From Prevotellaceae bacterium (lineage in GTDB: Bacteria; Bacteroidota; Bacteroidia; Bacteroidales; Bacteroidaceae): a stretch of DNA of 34,010 nt. Both the position numbers and the translations under genes were made by a program. The DNA lies in the NCBI GenBank assembly GCA_029226205.1, contig JAQXXT010000039.1:1-34010 (forward strand). Direction: 5' to 3'. Below are positions 1-7,844 of the stretch, piece after piece. A model generated the notes under the pieces. That model was given only the letters and a program-made list of their open reading frames with translations, made no database searches and was not told the DNA's origin. Within the stretch, counting starts at the first letter, position 1. Every line of letters starts with the position of its first letter.

Positions 1-82
1 CAAGGGACGGCCCCTGCATTTCGCTGTTGGGACCCGCTTGCAGGGGCCGTCCCTTGTGGCGGCCCGTTGCCCGATAGGGCAA
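1..82. repeat. Family B REP-like inverted pair inside the aminotransferase gene
   Basis: Bases 39-66 are a full family B core (starts TGCAGGGGCC, ends GGCGGCCCG). Bases 67-82 form its companion hairpin, TTGCCC-GATA-GGGCAA. Bases 1-18 are the exact reverse complement of 39-56, so two copies face each other across 20 bp. The second copy continues past the left edge. The whole unit lies in the coding frame of the aminotransferase. Confidence 0.85.
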
Positions 83-604
83 TCCTTCTGCAGATTCAAA
101 TCGGCAGCCATGCGCCTGTGCGTTGTCCTCAATAAGTTTGAGATTGCATTTCCGACACAAGGCCCCGATTTTCTCCGTATAGGCGCAACGGCCATAGAGA
201 TGGACGATGAGGATGGCACGGGTGCGGGAAGTGATAACGGGTTCGATTTTCTCTTCGTCGATCTCCAGCGTATCCTCACGAGGCTCCACAAGGACGGGCT
301 TCAGACCGTTCTCGGAGATGGCGAGGATAGAGGCGATGTACGTGTTGGCCGGTACGATGACTTCGTCACCCTCATGGAAGATGCCGAGTTCGAGATAGGC
401 GCGGAAGATGAGCCACAGAGCATCGAGGCCGTTGCCGCAGCCGACACAATAGCCGGTACCGATATAACGGGCATAGTCGGCCTCGAAACGGCGGCCGGCC
501 TCTCCTTGGAGATACCAGCCACTGTCGATGACGTCATTCACCGCACGGCGTATCTCTTCACCATGTGCCTCCGTGACAGCCTTGAGATCAAGAAAGGGAA
601 TCAT
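1..604 (-). CDS. DegT/DnrJ/EryC1/StrS-family sugar aminotransferase, partial, with in-frame repeat
   Basis: This is a PLP-dependent aminotransferase acting on nucleotide-linked keto sugars. It starts at 604 (MIPFLDLK) and leaves the window at base 1 with 201 codons read. The N-terminus resembles the FdtB/QdtB group that makes dTDP-3-amino-3,6-dideoxyhexoses: GNGLDAL, VPANTYIASILA, VHLYGR and EDNAQAHGC, where Asp160 should bind the PLP ring nitrogen. After residue 172 the family continues to a TGSLGD segment and the SFYP.KNLG catalytic lysine. Here the frame instead runs through a family B repeat (about residues 172-201: GLPYRATG, then RHKGRPLQ) without a stop. The lysine lies outside the window, so I cannot tell whether the enzyme is intact. 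It follows rfbB and rfbC on the same strand, which suits a dTDP-sugar substrate. The exact substrate is inferred. Confidence 0.85.
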   Translation of the reverse strand, partial: MIPFLDLKAVTEAHGEEIRRAVNDVIDSGWYLQGEAGRRFEADYARYIGTGYCVGCGNGLDALWLIFRAYLELGIFHEGDEVIVPANTYIASILAISENGLKPVLVEPREDTLEIDEEKIEPVITSRTRAILIVHLYGRCAYTEKIGALCRKCNLKLIEDNAQAHGCRFESAEGLPYRATGRHKGRPLQAGPNSEMQGPSL

Positions 605-618
605 ATTCGTTTCTTCCA

Positions 619-803
619 CCGTAGGGGCGGCCCTTGTGGCCGTCCTAACTCCGTAGGAGGCGGCCCTTGTGGCCGTCCTAAAGATCCCGTTGCAGGGACC
701 GTCCCTTGTGGCGGCCCAATGCCGTTACGGCATTCACATTCATAGAATAATGGAAAATTCGGCGTTACCGCCGACGGGCCGCCACAAGGGCCGGCCCCTA
801 CAG
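619..803. repeat. Cluster of two family A and two family B REP-like repeats
   Basis: This fills the 222-bp gap between the aminotransferase start (604) and the rfbC stop (827). Family A copies are at 619-648 and 651-681. A family B copy is at 691-717, followed by hairpin AATGCCG-TTA-CGGCATT at 718-734. A reversed family B copy is at 776-803, preceded by hairpin TCGGCG-TTAC-CGCCGA at 759-774. No gene or clear promoter is visible here, so the aminotransferase is probably transcribed from upstream through these hairpins. Confidence 0.85.
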
Positions 804-826
804 AGGATTGGTGGGGTTAGGGGCGG

Positions 827-1399
827 TTATTTATACAAATCCTCGCTGTAATCGAAGAGGTAATCGCTGTCCTTGAGCAACGGATGATGAGCATCCTTCG
901 GAGAGAGGATTACCTTGTCGGCAGGAATGCGCCAGTCGATTTTCAGCGCGGGATCATTCCAGGCAATAGCTCCCTCGCTCTCGGGACAATAGAAGTTGTC
1001 GCACTTATACTGGAAGATAGCCGTCTCGCTTAATACGCTGAAGCCATGGGCGAAACCACGGGGAATAAAGAACTGGCGCTGGTTGTCCTCGGTCAGTTCT
1101 ACAGCAACATGCTGCCCGAACGTCGGAGAGCCCTTGCGGATATCTACAGCAACGTCGAGGACACTGCCGCGGACGACACGCACGAGTTTGCTCTGGCTGT
1201 GCTCGCCTTTCTGGAAATGGAGGCCACGGAGCACGCCGTAGCTGCTCTTGCTCTGGTTGTCCTGACAGAAATGAATCTCGCGGACCTGCTCATTGAAGGC
1301 CTTCTCATTCCAGGACTCAAAGAAATAACCCCGGTCGTCGGGGAAGATGCGGGGCTCGATAATCACGACACCCTCTATGGCTGTTTTGATAACGTTCAT
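827..1399 (-). CDS. rfbC: dTDP-4-dehydrorhamnose 3,5-epimerase
   Basis: RmlC converts dTDP-4-keto-6-deoxyglucose to dTDP-4-keto-L-rhamnose in dTDP-rhamnose synthesis. The product is 190 residues, close to the usual 180-190. It reads MNVIKTAIEGVVIIEPRIF, then DDRGYFFESW, the hallmark GVLRGLHFQ with the catalytic histidine, SKLVRVVRGSVLDVAVD, FIPRGFAHGFSVL and QYKCDNFY. The start at 1399 is 4 bp after the rfbB stop; the frame is open further upstream but that stretch is only the antisense shadow of rfbB. No rfbA or rfbD is in view, so the pathway must be completed elsewhere. The adjacent aminotransferase suggests an amino-deoxysugar branch may also be made. Confidence 0.95.
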   Translation of the reverse strand: MNVIKTAIEGVVIIEPRIFPDDRGYFFESWNEKAFNEQVREIHFCQDNQSKSSYGVLRGLHFQKGEHSQSKLVRVVRGSVLDVAVDIRKGSPTFGQHVAVELTEDNQRQFFIPRGFAHGFSVLSETAIFQYKCDNFYCPESEGAIAWNDPALKIDWRIPADKVILSPKDAHHPLLKDSDYLFDYSEDLYK

Positions 1400-1403
1400 T
1401 GTC

Positions 1404-2543
1404 TTATCTGTTCTTATACATGTTGTCGTAGTACTTCTGATAGTCGCCGGAGGTGACATTGTCCATCCACTCCTGGTTGTCAAGATACCAGCGGACAGTC
1501 TTCTCAATGCCTTCCTCGAACTGCAGGCTCGGCTCCCAACCGAGTTCACGCTGGAGCTTACGGCTGTCAATAGCATAACGCTTGTCGTGGCCCGGACGGT
1601 CGGTGACATAAGTGATGAGGTCCATATCCTCGCCTTCCTTACGGCCCAGGAGACGGTCGACGGTCTTGATGAGGACCTTGATGATATCAATGTTCTTCCA
1701 CTCGTTGAAGCCACCGATATTATAGGTATCAGCGATGCGGCCCTTATGGAAGATGAGGTCGATGGCACGGGCGTGATCCTCTACATACAACCAGTCACGG
1801 ACGTTCTCACCCTTTCCATAGACGGGCAGAGGCTTGCGGTGACGGATATTATTGATGAAGAGAGGGATGAGCTTCTCGGGGAACTGATAAGGTCCGTAGT
1901 TGTTGGAACAGTTGGTGACAATCGTCGGCATACCATAGGTGTCATGGAACGCACGTACGAAATGGTCACTGCTGGCCTTGGAAGCGGAGTAGGGAGAATG
2001 GGGCTGATAGCGACGGTCCTCGGTGAAGAACTCCGTGCCATAGGCATGATGATGTGCGGAAGAGGCTTTCGTGGTGAAAGGAGAGGGGAGTCCCTCGGGA
2101 TTCGTCAGCTCCAATGCGCCATAGACCTCATCAGTGGAGATATGATAGAAACGCTTGCCTTCATATTTCTCGGGCAGACTCTCCCAGTAGAGTTTGGCTG
2201 CTTGGAGGAGACTCAGCGTACCCATGACATTCGTCTGGGCGAAGGTGAACGGATCCTTGATACTGCGGTCTACATGACTCTCGGCAGCAAGATGGATGAT
2301 GCCATCAACGTGGTACTGCTGCATGAGTTCCTGCATCTTCGGGAAGTCGCAGATGTCAGCCTTCACAAACGTATAGTTCGGCTTGTCCTCGATATCCTTG
2401 AGGTTGGCGAGGTTACCGGCATACGTGAGCTTGTCGAGATTGATGATGTGGTAGTCGGGATACTTGTTGACAAAGAGTCTTACGACATGGGAGCCAATAA
2501 ATCCGGCACCACCAGTGATAATGATGTTACGCTTGAAATCCAT
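1404..2543 (-). CDS. rfbB: dTDP-glucose 4,6-dehydratase
   Basis: RmlB oxidises and dehydrates dTDP-glucose to dTDP-4-keto-6-deoxyglucose, using bound NAD. This 379-residue short-chain dehydrogenase-fold protein begins MDFKRNIIITGGAGFIGSH, with the GxxGxxG NAD loop. It has LAAESHVDRSI, HISTDEVYG, the YSASKASSDH catalytic Tyr/Lys pair, NCSNNYGPYQFPEKLIPL, NVRDWLYVEDHARAI and YNIGG, all typical of the family. An in-frame ATG exists at 2642, but the extra 33 codons run through a family A repeat and precede the NAD-binding strand, so the start at 2543 is preferred. It is the first gene of the rfbB-rfbC-aminotransferase run. Confidence 0.96.
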   Translation of the reverse strand: MDFKRNIIITGGAGFIGSHVVRLFVNKYPDYHIINLDKLTYAGNLANLKDIEDKPNYTFVKADICDFPKMQELMQQYHVDGIIHLAAESHVDRSIKDPFTFAQTNVMGTLSLLQAAKLYWESLPEKYEGKRFYHISTDEVYGALELTNPEGLPSPFTTKASSAHHHAYGTEFFTEDRRYQPHSPYSASKASSDHFVRAFHDTYGMPTIVTNCSNNYGPYQFPEKLIPLFINNIRHRKPLPVYGKGENVRDWLYVEDHARAIDLIFHKGRIADTYNIGGFNEWKNIDIIKVLIKTVDRLLGRKEGEDMDLITYVTDRPGHDKRYAIDSRKLQRELGWEPSLQFEEGIEKTVRWYLDNQEWMDNVTSGDYQKYYDNMYKNR

Positions 2544-2582
2544 ATCTTTTTTGATTTGGTTATAATTCTTTTTTAGATCCTT

Positions 2583-2686
2583 CGTAGGGGCGGCCATCGT
2601 GGCTGTCCTAACCGGGAATATTGTAGGGACATGATTCATCATGTTCCGATGTGGAGTTAGGACGGCTACGAGGGCCGCCCCTACGG
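2583..2686. repeat. Composite family A inverted pair with ACCGGGAA linker
   Basis: A forward family A copy at 2583-2611 and a reversed copy at 2657-2686 face each other across 45 bp beginning ACCGGGAATATTGTAGGGAC. The same linker opening follows family A copies near 23476 and 33853, so the unit looks composite. The copies carry paired changes (CCATCGTGG, CTACGAGGG) relative to the usual CTTGT loop region. The unit sits in the probable 5' leader of rfbB. Confidence 0.8.
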
Positions 2687-2724
2687 TGGGATATAGTCTC
2701 TCCTCCTTTGTTCTCTACAGAAAC

Positions 2725-2755
2725 CAAAGGTACTGCTGCCACGTGGCAGAACGAA
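2725..2755 (-). promoter_or_regulatory. Predicted promoter of rfbB with a palindrome in the spacer
   Basis: On the minus strand TACCTTTG (2725-2732) matches the Bacteroidota -7 consensus TAnnTTTG. Exactly 20 bp upstream is TTC at 2753-2755, one base off the TTG -33 box. A perfect 14-bp palindrome, CTGCCACGTGGCAG, fills 2736-2749 inside the spacer and could be an operator. The leader to rfbB at 2543 would be about 175 nt and would contain the family A inverted pair. The promoter is inferred from sequence alone. Confidence 0.5.
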
Positions 2756-2840
2756 GGAGAAGAGACTCCGCCTCGGAGGATCAGATGAAAAGGCTGTCCT
2801 CGCAGAGCCGTTCTTTTCGTTGGATCCTTTATAAGAATCC

Positions 2841-2883
2841 GAAAAAGGATATCCTCCGTCCTTGATTATTCTGAGGACGGAGG
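2841..2883 (-). terminator. Intrinsic terminator of the SLBB export gene
   Basis: A perfect 10-bp stem, CCTCCGTCCT / AGGACGGAGG (2853-2862 and 2874-2883), has an 11-nt loop. Read on the minus strand it comes 16 bp after the stop at 2900 and is followed by ATATCCTTTTT. The U tract is 6 nt past the stem, so it is slightly atypical. Confidence 0.6.
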
Positions 2884-2899
2884 TTATAGTGGGTAATGT

Positions 2900-5518
2900 T
2901 TACTTCAGGATACTCCAGATCGTGGCGAACATCGTTGCCAGAGATGCGAACGACGAGCCCATACTCATATATTCGGCAGGTGTCCATTTACGTGTGAGCT
3001 TGCTCGGTACGTAGATCTCACAGCCCGGCTCGATCTTCGCGCCATGGCTGACCTGTCCGACCATGCCATTCATATAAATAATGTAGGCACCACCTTTGCG
3101 GGCATTCTGGGCGAAGCCGCCGGCAGCATCGATATAGTAACGGGCACTCTTGCCACGCTCGTAGGTCACCGTATTCGGATAGAGGACGGAACCGTTGATC
3201 TTCACCGAAGCGTTATAGCGCGGAAGAACGAGGCGGTCGCCTTCGCGGAGGATGATATTGGCATCACTCTCCGGGTTCTTGATGGCCTTGTCGAGTTCGA
3301 TACCTACAGGATAGTAGTCGGGAACCTTCAACTCGTTCAACTCTTGCTGTTGTTGCTGTTGCAGGAGCTGGGCCGAAGCAGTATTGCTCGAAGAAAGCAA
3401 CTGAGAGGAGAGGCTCTGACGTTTCTCTTCCTGTGCCATCTTCAGGATAGTCTCCATACGCTTGCGCTCATCTTCGTTGACTCTGCGCTCCAGACGGGCT
3501 CCCTTGATATAAGCAAGACTGTTGGCACCGCCGGCAGCCTGAAGGAGGTCAGTCAGACGGGCGTTACGCTTGGTGAGGGTATAAGTACCGGGGAACATCA
3601 CCTCGCCATTGACGACAACATTCTGCTGGTCACTATAGGCAGGACTCTTGCGGACATAGACCTCATCATAAGGCATGAGGATGAAGCCGGGCTCACCGTC
3701 AACGACGAAACCGTCTTTCAGACTCAGTGAATAGGTCTTACCGATGATCGAGTCGATCTCCGTGGCCTTGGGATTCATGACACGGCGGCTGACATCGACC
3801 TTTGCTACTGAGGCTTTATCGGTCAGGCCTCCGGCCTGGAGGATGAAGTCCTCCAGTGTCTCGTTGTCGGCATATTCATAGATACCCGGATAGAGTACCT
3901 CGCCGCGGATGGTCAGTGTGCGCTTGATATTCTTCTCGGTCTTCGTGGGGATAAAGACAACATCATTCTCTTTCAACGGCACGTCGGCGACACGTCCGCT
4001 CATGATACCTTCGAGGTCAAGACTAAGAACTTCGAGGGAACGGTCGGGTTTCATACGATGGATAATGGCGCGGTTGGTGAAGGCATCCTCCGTCAGTCCT
4101 TCGGCCTGTTCGATGAGCGAGTGGACACTGTTACACTCACCACTGATATGATAGAGGCCGGGACGGAAGACAGCGCCCTTGAGCTCTACCGTGTTCTCAT
4201 AACGGGGAAGTACGGAGTCAACACTCACGGAATCGCCGTCGTTGATACGGAAGGAAGAGAAGTCGAACTCGGAGACGTTGAAGACGGTATGCTCCTTACC
4301 GGTCTTACGGCTCACGCGGACGATCTTGCGATAGGCATCGCCCGTAAAGCCACCGGCATATTTGATGACGGAGTTCAGACTCTCGTTCTTCTTCATCTCG
4401 TAGAACATCGGGCGCTTTACCTTACCCGTGATCTGTACAAGACAGTCGTAAGGGCCGACAATGATGACATCATTGTCAGCGAGGCGGACATTTCCCGTAA
4501 GTTTACCGTTGAGGATATAGTCGTAGAGGTCGACGACACTGATGAGACGGCTGTGACGGTAGACCTTGATATTACGGAGCGTACCGATGTCGTCAACACC
4601 CTGAGCCATATAAAGGGCCTGGAAGACGGTGGCGAAGGCGGAGAGGGTGTAAGTACCCGGACTCTTCACCTCACCCATGACATTGACGGTGATGGTCTTC
4701 GTCTGTCCTACCGTGAGCTTGATCTGGCTGCTGCGGTAACGGCTGCCGAGGGTGCGGCGTAACTTGGCATTGGCCTGGGCAACGGTAAGGCCACTGAGAT
4801 TGACAGGACCATAGCCTTCGATGACGACATCGCCATCGGGACTGATCGTTGCAGTGACAGATTTCTGTGAGGCACCATAGATATCGATATTCACGGCATC
4901 ACCGGGACCGAGGCGGTAATGCTGCGGCGTAGCGATGTTCATGTCCGACTCGAAAGTCAGCTTGTCATTATTGAAAATGTCATGACCGAAGATACGGGGC
5001 TTGTTACGGTCCTGTTGCTGCTGAATCATGAGTTGTAGAAGTCGTGTGGAGTCTTTCGGCGTCAAGTCATCAAGATTACTGATCATGTCCTGGATCTCCT
5101 GCTGGCGCAACAAGTCTTTCTGCTTGTCGTTGAGAGGGGCCTGGGCGCCATTGGCATCATAGTTGGTATAGTCATCATCCAGACTGATGCTGCTCTCACG
5201 GTAAGTAGAACTGTTGTCGATATTGTTGCGGCGGTTCAACTGGCCGTTCTGCTGGCGCAGACGGGTACCGGTATTGTCGGATTTCATGCCGAGGGTGTTT
5301 TTCTGCGATGCTGCCTTCTGGTATTTGTCGCGGACACGGCGAATCTGAGAGATGTCGACACCACTCTGCATCAGTTGGGTGACAATCTGCGCCTGTGATT
5401 TTCCGGCGGCATTCATCTGCGCTACCTTTGCCATCACCTGGTCATCGGTCATCGATGACTGGGCAGAGATGGAGAGCGTGCATAGGGCCATAAGGACGGC
5501 AAGGAAGATTTTCTTCAT
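2900..5518 (-). CDS. Polysaccharide export outer-membrane protein with several SLBB domains
   Basis: This is a Wza-like protein expected to form the outer-membrane exit for capsule or exopolysaccharide. It has 872 residues, far longer than E. coli Wza (about 380), because the SLBB module is repeated. There is a signal peptide (residues 1-19, cleavage near SISA-Q) and no lipobox cysteine. A charged, Gln-rich spacer runs to about residue 195. The poly-export domain is about 198-270 (YRLGPGDAVNIDIYG). SLBB-like repeats begin near 276, 360, 445, 535, 634 and 772, each with a V.GEV..PGTY-type strand. A Gln run lies at 719-725. The C-terminal segment MGSSFASLATMFATIWSILK resembles the terminal membrane helix of Wza. 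Neighbouring rfbB/rfbC genes support a polysaccharide role. Confidence 0.9.
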   Translation of the reverse strand: MKKIFLAVLMALCTLSISAQSSMTDDQVMAKVAQMNAAGKSQAQIVTQLMQSGVDISQIRRVRDKYQKAASQKNTLGMKSDNTGTRLRQQNGQLNRRNNIDNSSTYRESSISLDDDYTNYDANGAQAPLNDKQKDLLRQQEIQDMISNLDDLTPKDSTRLLQLMIQQQQDRNKPRIFGHDIFNNDKLTFESDMNIATPQHYRLGPGDAVNIDIYGASQKSVTATISPDGDVVIEGYGPVNLSGLTVAQANAKLRRTLGSRYRSSQIKLTVGQTKTITVNVMGEVKSPGTYTLSAFATVFQALYMAQGVDDIGTLRNIKVYRHSRLISVVDLYDYILNGKLTGNVRLADNDVIIVGPYDCLVQITGKVKRPMFYEMKKNESLNSVIKYAGGFTGDAYRKIVRVSRKTGKEHTVFNVSEFDFSSFRINDGDSVSVDSVLPRYENTVELKGAVFRPGLYHISGECNSVHSLIEQAEGLTEDAFTNRAIIHRMKPDRSLEVLSLDLEGIMSGRVADVPLKENDVVFIPTKTEKNIKRTLTIRGEVLYPGIYEYADNETLEDFILQAGGLTDKASVAKVDVSRRVMNPKATEIDSIIGKTYSLSLKDGFVVDGEPGFILMPYDEVYVRKSPAYSDQQNVVVNGEVMFPGTYTLTKRNARLTDLLQAAGGANSLAYIKGARLERRVNEDERKRMETILKMAQEEKRQSLSSQLLSSSNTASAQLLQQQQQQELNELKVPDYYPVGIELDKAIKNPESDANIILREGDRLVLPRYNASVKINGSVLYPNTVTYERGKSARYYIDAAGGFAQNARKGGAYIIYMNGMVGQVSHGAKIEPGCEIYVPSKLTRKWTPAEYMSMGSSFASLATMFATIWSILK

Positions 5519-5547
5519 ATCTATAGTCTCAATATCTTTTAATGCTG

Positions 5548-5578
5548 CAAAATTACATAATTTTACTCATATTGACAA
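5548..5578 (-). promoter_or_regulatory. Predicted promoter of the SLBB export gene
   Basis: On the minus strand TTG (5576-5578) is followed after exactly 20 bp by TAATTTTG (5548-5555), an excellent match to the Bacteroidota TTG-N20-TAnnTTTG promoter. The start codon at 5518 lies 30 bp downstream. Confidence 0.75.
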
Positions 5579-5580
5579 CG

Positions 5581-6933
5581 TTATTCGTCGTCATTTATTG
5601 TATTTTCCTCTTTTGGGAGCTTCACCTTTCGTTTGATGTTCTCTTTTGCGCCGAGTTTGACGAGTTTTGCGGCTGCCGTAGTGATGCTGTGTCCACTGGT
5701 CTGGGTCGTTGTCTTTAAGTCGTCGAAGGCTTTACGCGTATTCGTGAGCTGTTGGTCGACATTCAGGAAACGCTCATAAAACAGTTGCACGCGGTTGACG
5801 ACCTCATCGGCGGCTTTCATGATGGCTTCCTGATTCTCTGCCTGACGGCTCTGTCGCCACGTGATCTCGAGGACACGAAGCATCATATAGAGATTCTGAC
5901 TGCCGGAGATGATGACACCCTTGTCATAGGCTTCTTTCCAAAGACCGGGATCATTGCTTAGGGCAAGTTGAAGGGCACTCTCACTATAGATATACATCAC
6001 GACGAAGTCGAGCTTCTGCTTGTTCTTCGGCGTATAGTCGAAATATTTCTTTTGAGCAAGTTCGTTGACATGGTTGTGGACGGAGGTGATATGGCGCTGA
6101 AGGGCATCGGCACGGGTCTTGTCGTCTTCAGCATTATAATAATCCTCAAAGGCTTTCAGTGACATCTTTGAGTCGATGATGACATCACGCTCGTCGGGGA
6201 AATGAAGTATGACATCAGGAATCATACGATGACCGTTCTCTTCATGGATCGTCTGGCCGTTCTCATCCTTGAGCGTACTCTGTTCCTCAAACTGCACGCC
6301 TTCCTCAAGGCCCATATTCTCCAAGAGGGTACGCAGCCGTAACTCACCGAAATTACCCTGGGTCTTGTTCTCACTCGTCAGGGCCTGGGCAAGTTTATCG
6401 GCACGCTCTCCAACTTCCTGGGCCTGTCGGAGATTCTCCTTGATCGTAGCGTCGAGCTTCACGAGACGGTCGGCCTGGTCGCGGTCGTTCTTCTCCACAG
6501 CCTCACGCATCTGACGGAGATTCTCATGGAGAGGAGTGAGGATAGCCGATAACTGATCGTGGTTGTTACGCGATAGTTCCTCACTGCGCTTGCGGAGGAT
6601 CTCTTCGGAGGCGGTATTGATTTGTTCCCGGATAAGCTGGGCCTGTTGGGCCTGCTGCTCCTTCTGCTGTTCTTTCTGCTCCTGTGCATATTGGGAATAC
6701 TGTGCTTTTTGGGCATCGAGTTGCTGAGTGTATTGAGTCCGCTGTTGCTCGAGTTGTTGGGTATACAGGGCTTTCTGTTGTTCGAGTTGTTGGGAATATT
6801 GTGCTTTCTGCTGCTCAAGCTGCTGTTCGAGCAAGGATGTCCGGGCACTGAAGGTAGCAGCCTTGTTGTGGGCAACGAGGTAACCGAGAATGGCTCCGAT
6901 GAGGAGGCCGAGAAGAAGAAAAAGGATGGTCAT
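5581..6933 (-). CDS. rmuC: DNA recombination protein RmuC
   Basis: RmuC is a membrane-anchored protein with a nuclease-like core that limits recombination at inverted repeats; its biochemical activity is still poorly defined. The 450-residue product has an N-terminal membrane helix (3-21), a long Gln-rich coiled coil (about 30-195), and the conserved core: NFGELRLRTLLENMGLEEG, MIPDVILHFPDERDVIIDSKMSLKAFEDY, YIYSESALQLAL and ASP-like GSQNLYMMLRVLE. The tail is basic then acidic. The coiled coil contains four near-identical 11-residue units (38-81). It starts 27 bp after the SprT-like gene and is probably cotranscribed with it. Confidence 0.93.
   Translation of the reverse strand: MTILFLLLGLLIGAILGYLVAHNKAATFSARTSLLEQQLEQQKAQYSQQLEQQKALYTQQLEQQRTQYTQQLDAQKAQYSQYAQEQKEQQKEQQAQQAQLIREQINTASEEILRKRSEELSRNNHDQLSAILTPLHENLRQMREAVEKNDRDQADRLVKLDATIKENLRQAQEVGERADKLAQALTSENKTQGNFGELRLRTLLENMGLEEGVQFEEQSTLKDENGQTIHEENGHRMIPDVILHFPDERDVIIDSKMSLKAFEDYYNAEDDKTRADALQRHITSVHNHVNELAQKKYFDYTPKNKQKLDFVVMYIYSESALQLALSNDPGLWKEAYDKGVIISGSQNLYMMLRVLEITWRQSRQAENQEAIMKAADEVVNRVQLFYERFLNVDQQLTNTRKAFDDLKTTTQTSGHSITTAAAKLVKLGAKENIKRKVKLPKEENTINDDE
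6691..6822 (-). repeat. Four tandem 33-bp units in the RmuC coiled coil
   Basis: Residues 38-48, 49-59, 60-70 and 71-81 of RmuC are QLEQQKAQYSQ, QLEQQKALYTQ, QLEQQRTQYTQ and QLDAQKAQYSQ. The DNA is therefore a 4 x 33-bp tandem array. An 11-residue unit fits a hendecad coiled coil and could gain or lose copies without shifting the frame. Confidence 0.9.
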
Positions 6934-6960
6934 TGCGGTTATGTTTTTTGTCGTGAACTA

Positions 6961-7614
6961 CTACAGTTGTAATTTTTTGGCATCTTTGAGGACGGAGAGA
7001 AGTTCTTCGTTCGTGCTGAGATGGACGCGGAAAGCACTGCTCACGGGGTAGCGGTTGAAGAAGATGTTATGGCTCCATGCCAGTTGGACGGTGTCAATCT
7101 CCGGAGAACTCTGGAGGGCGCGCTGGTATTTCAGAATACTCTCCCTTACGCGTGGCAGGACTTTAAAGCCTTCACGGCCATCCTTGAAACGGACGACGGC
7201 GACAACATGCCATTTCTGGCGCTTGTCGATCAGCTGTTCCCGCTGTTCCTTCGTGAGTTTGCCACTGATGGTGATATGTCGGCCAAAACGGGTGTTGACA
7301 TCCTCCATGATCTTCCGGAAGAGAGGGCCATGGGCAGAACTGTCTTTCAGTTCGTTGGATCCGATATAGTAATGGATCATCTCATGAATAATGATATCTT
7401 CCCATCTTTCCTTGTCAAGATCGGCAAGGATGGAGAAACGTAGGATCCAGACGACATAAGTCTTTCCGTCCTTTTGAAATGGGTGTCGGACACAAAGACC
7501 TAGAAATGTCTTGGCACGGGAGGGTTCGAAGATCGGTTCAAACAGTTTACCTTCGAAGATCAATTGATTGTATTTCTTGAATGTCTCTTCTAAGAAAGAA
7601 AGTGTTATTTTCAT
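6961..7614 (-). CDS. SprT-like zinc metalloprotease domain protein
   Basis: This 217-residue protein has the SprT-like core HEMIHYY (His77, Glu78, His81) with a further His95 in SSAHGPLF, the expected third zinc ligand. SprT/Spartan-type proteins are intracellular proteases; the eukaryotic members act on DNA-protein crosslinks, but the role of bacterial ones is not settled. The C-terminal half (about 110-217) is a small beta-rich region with no zinc-ribbon cysteines, unlike the longer SprT forms. No signal peptide is present. It sits just upstream of rmuC on the same strand, and a shared DNA-maintenance role is an inference. Confidence 0.82.
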   Translation of the reverse strand: MKITLSFLEETFKKYNQLIFEGKLFEPIFEPSRAKTFLGLCVRHPFQKDGKTYVVWILRFSILADLDKERWEDIIIHEMIHYYIGSNELKDSSAHGPLFRKIMEDVNTRFGRHITISGKLTKEQREQLIDKRQKWHVVAVVRFKDGREGFKVLPRVRESILKYQRALQSSPEIDTVQLAWSHNIFFNRYPVSSAFRVHLSTNEELLSVLKDAKKLQL

Positions 7615-7626
7615 ATCTCAATAAAA

Positions 7627-7662
7627 TGAAAAAAGGCATCTCAAGTAGAACTTGAAATGCCT
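7627..7662 (-). terminator. Intrinsic terminator after tRNA-His
   Basis: A 12-bp stem with one mismatch (7634-7645 against 7651-7662) encloses a 5-nt loop. On the minus strand it is followed by a TTTTTT run. It begins 12 bp after the tRNA 3' end and is well placed to end that transcript. Confidence 0.8.
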
Positions 7663-7673
7663 CTCAGACGGAG

Positions 7674-7748
7674 GGTGGGGGGTGGGACTCGAACCCACGA
7701 CATTCAGAACCACAATCTGACGCTCTAACCAACTGAACTACGCCCACC
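7674..7748 (-). tRNA. tRNA-His(GTG)
   Basis: The minus strand gives a complete cloverleaf: acceptor GTGGGCG, D arm GTTC...GAGC, anticodon stem TCAGA/TCTGA with loop TTGTGGT (anticodon GTG), and T arm GTGGG-TTCGAGT-CCCAC. G-1 (7748) and C73 (7674) are both encoded, the identity pair of tRNA-His. The 3' CCA is not encoded. In the acceptor stem position 6 (C) faces position 67 (C), a single mismatch. Confidence 0.95.
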
Positions 7749-7785
7749 ATTTGGTTATCTGCTTTCTTGTTTCAGAAAGCGAGTG

Positions 7786-7816
7786 CAAAGGTAAGGGAAA
7801 TTTTTGGAACCACCAA
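7786..7816 (-). promoter_or_regulatory. Predicted promoter of tRNA-His
   Basis: On the minus strand TTG (7814-7816), 20 bp, then TACCTTTG (7786-7793) match the Bacteroidota promoter perfectly. The tRNA begins about 38 bp downstream. It lies after the secG stop, so the tRNA has its own start. Confidence 0.75.
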
Positions 7817-7844
7817 ATTTTTCCCTTACTTTTTTCAATATTTT

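Noticed and set aside
1347..2576. 409-codon open frame on the plus strand opposite rfbB
   Set aside because: Fully antisense to rfbB, which has all expected dehydratase motifs; the shadow product matches nothing.
2641..2865. Possible 74-residue gene on the plus strand left of the SLBB gene
   Set aside because: It starts inside a family A repeat unit, crosses the predicted rfbB promoter and ends in the terminator stem; no sign of coding.
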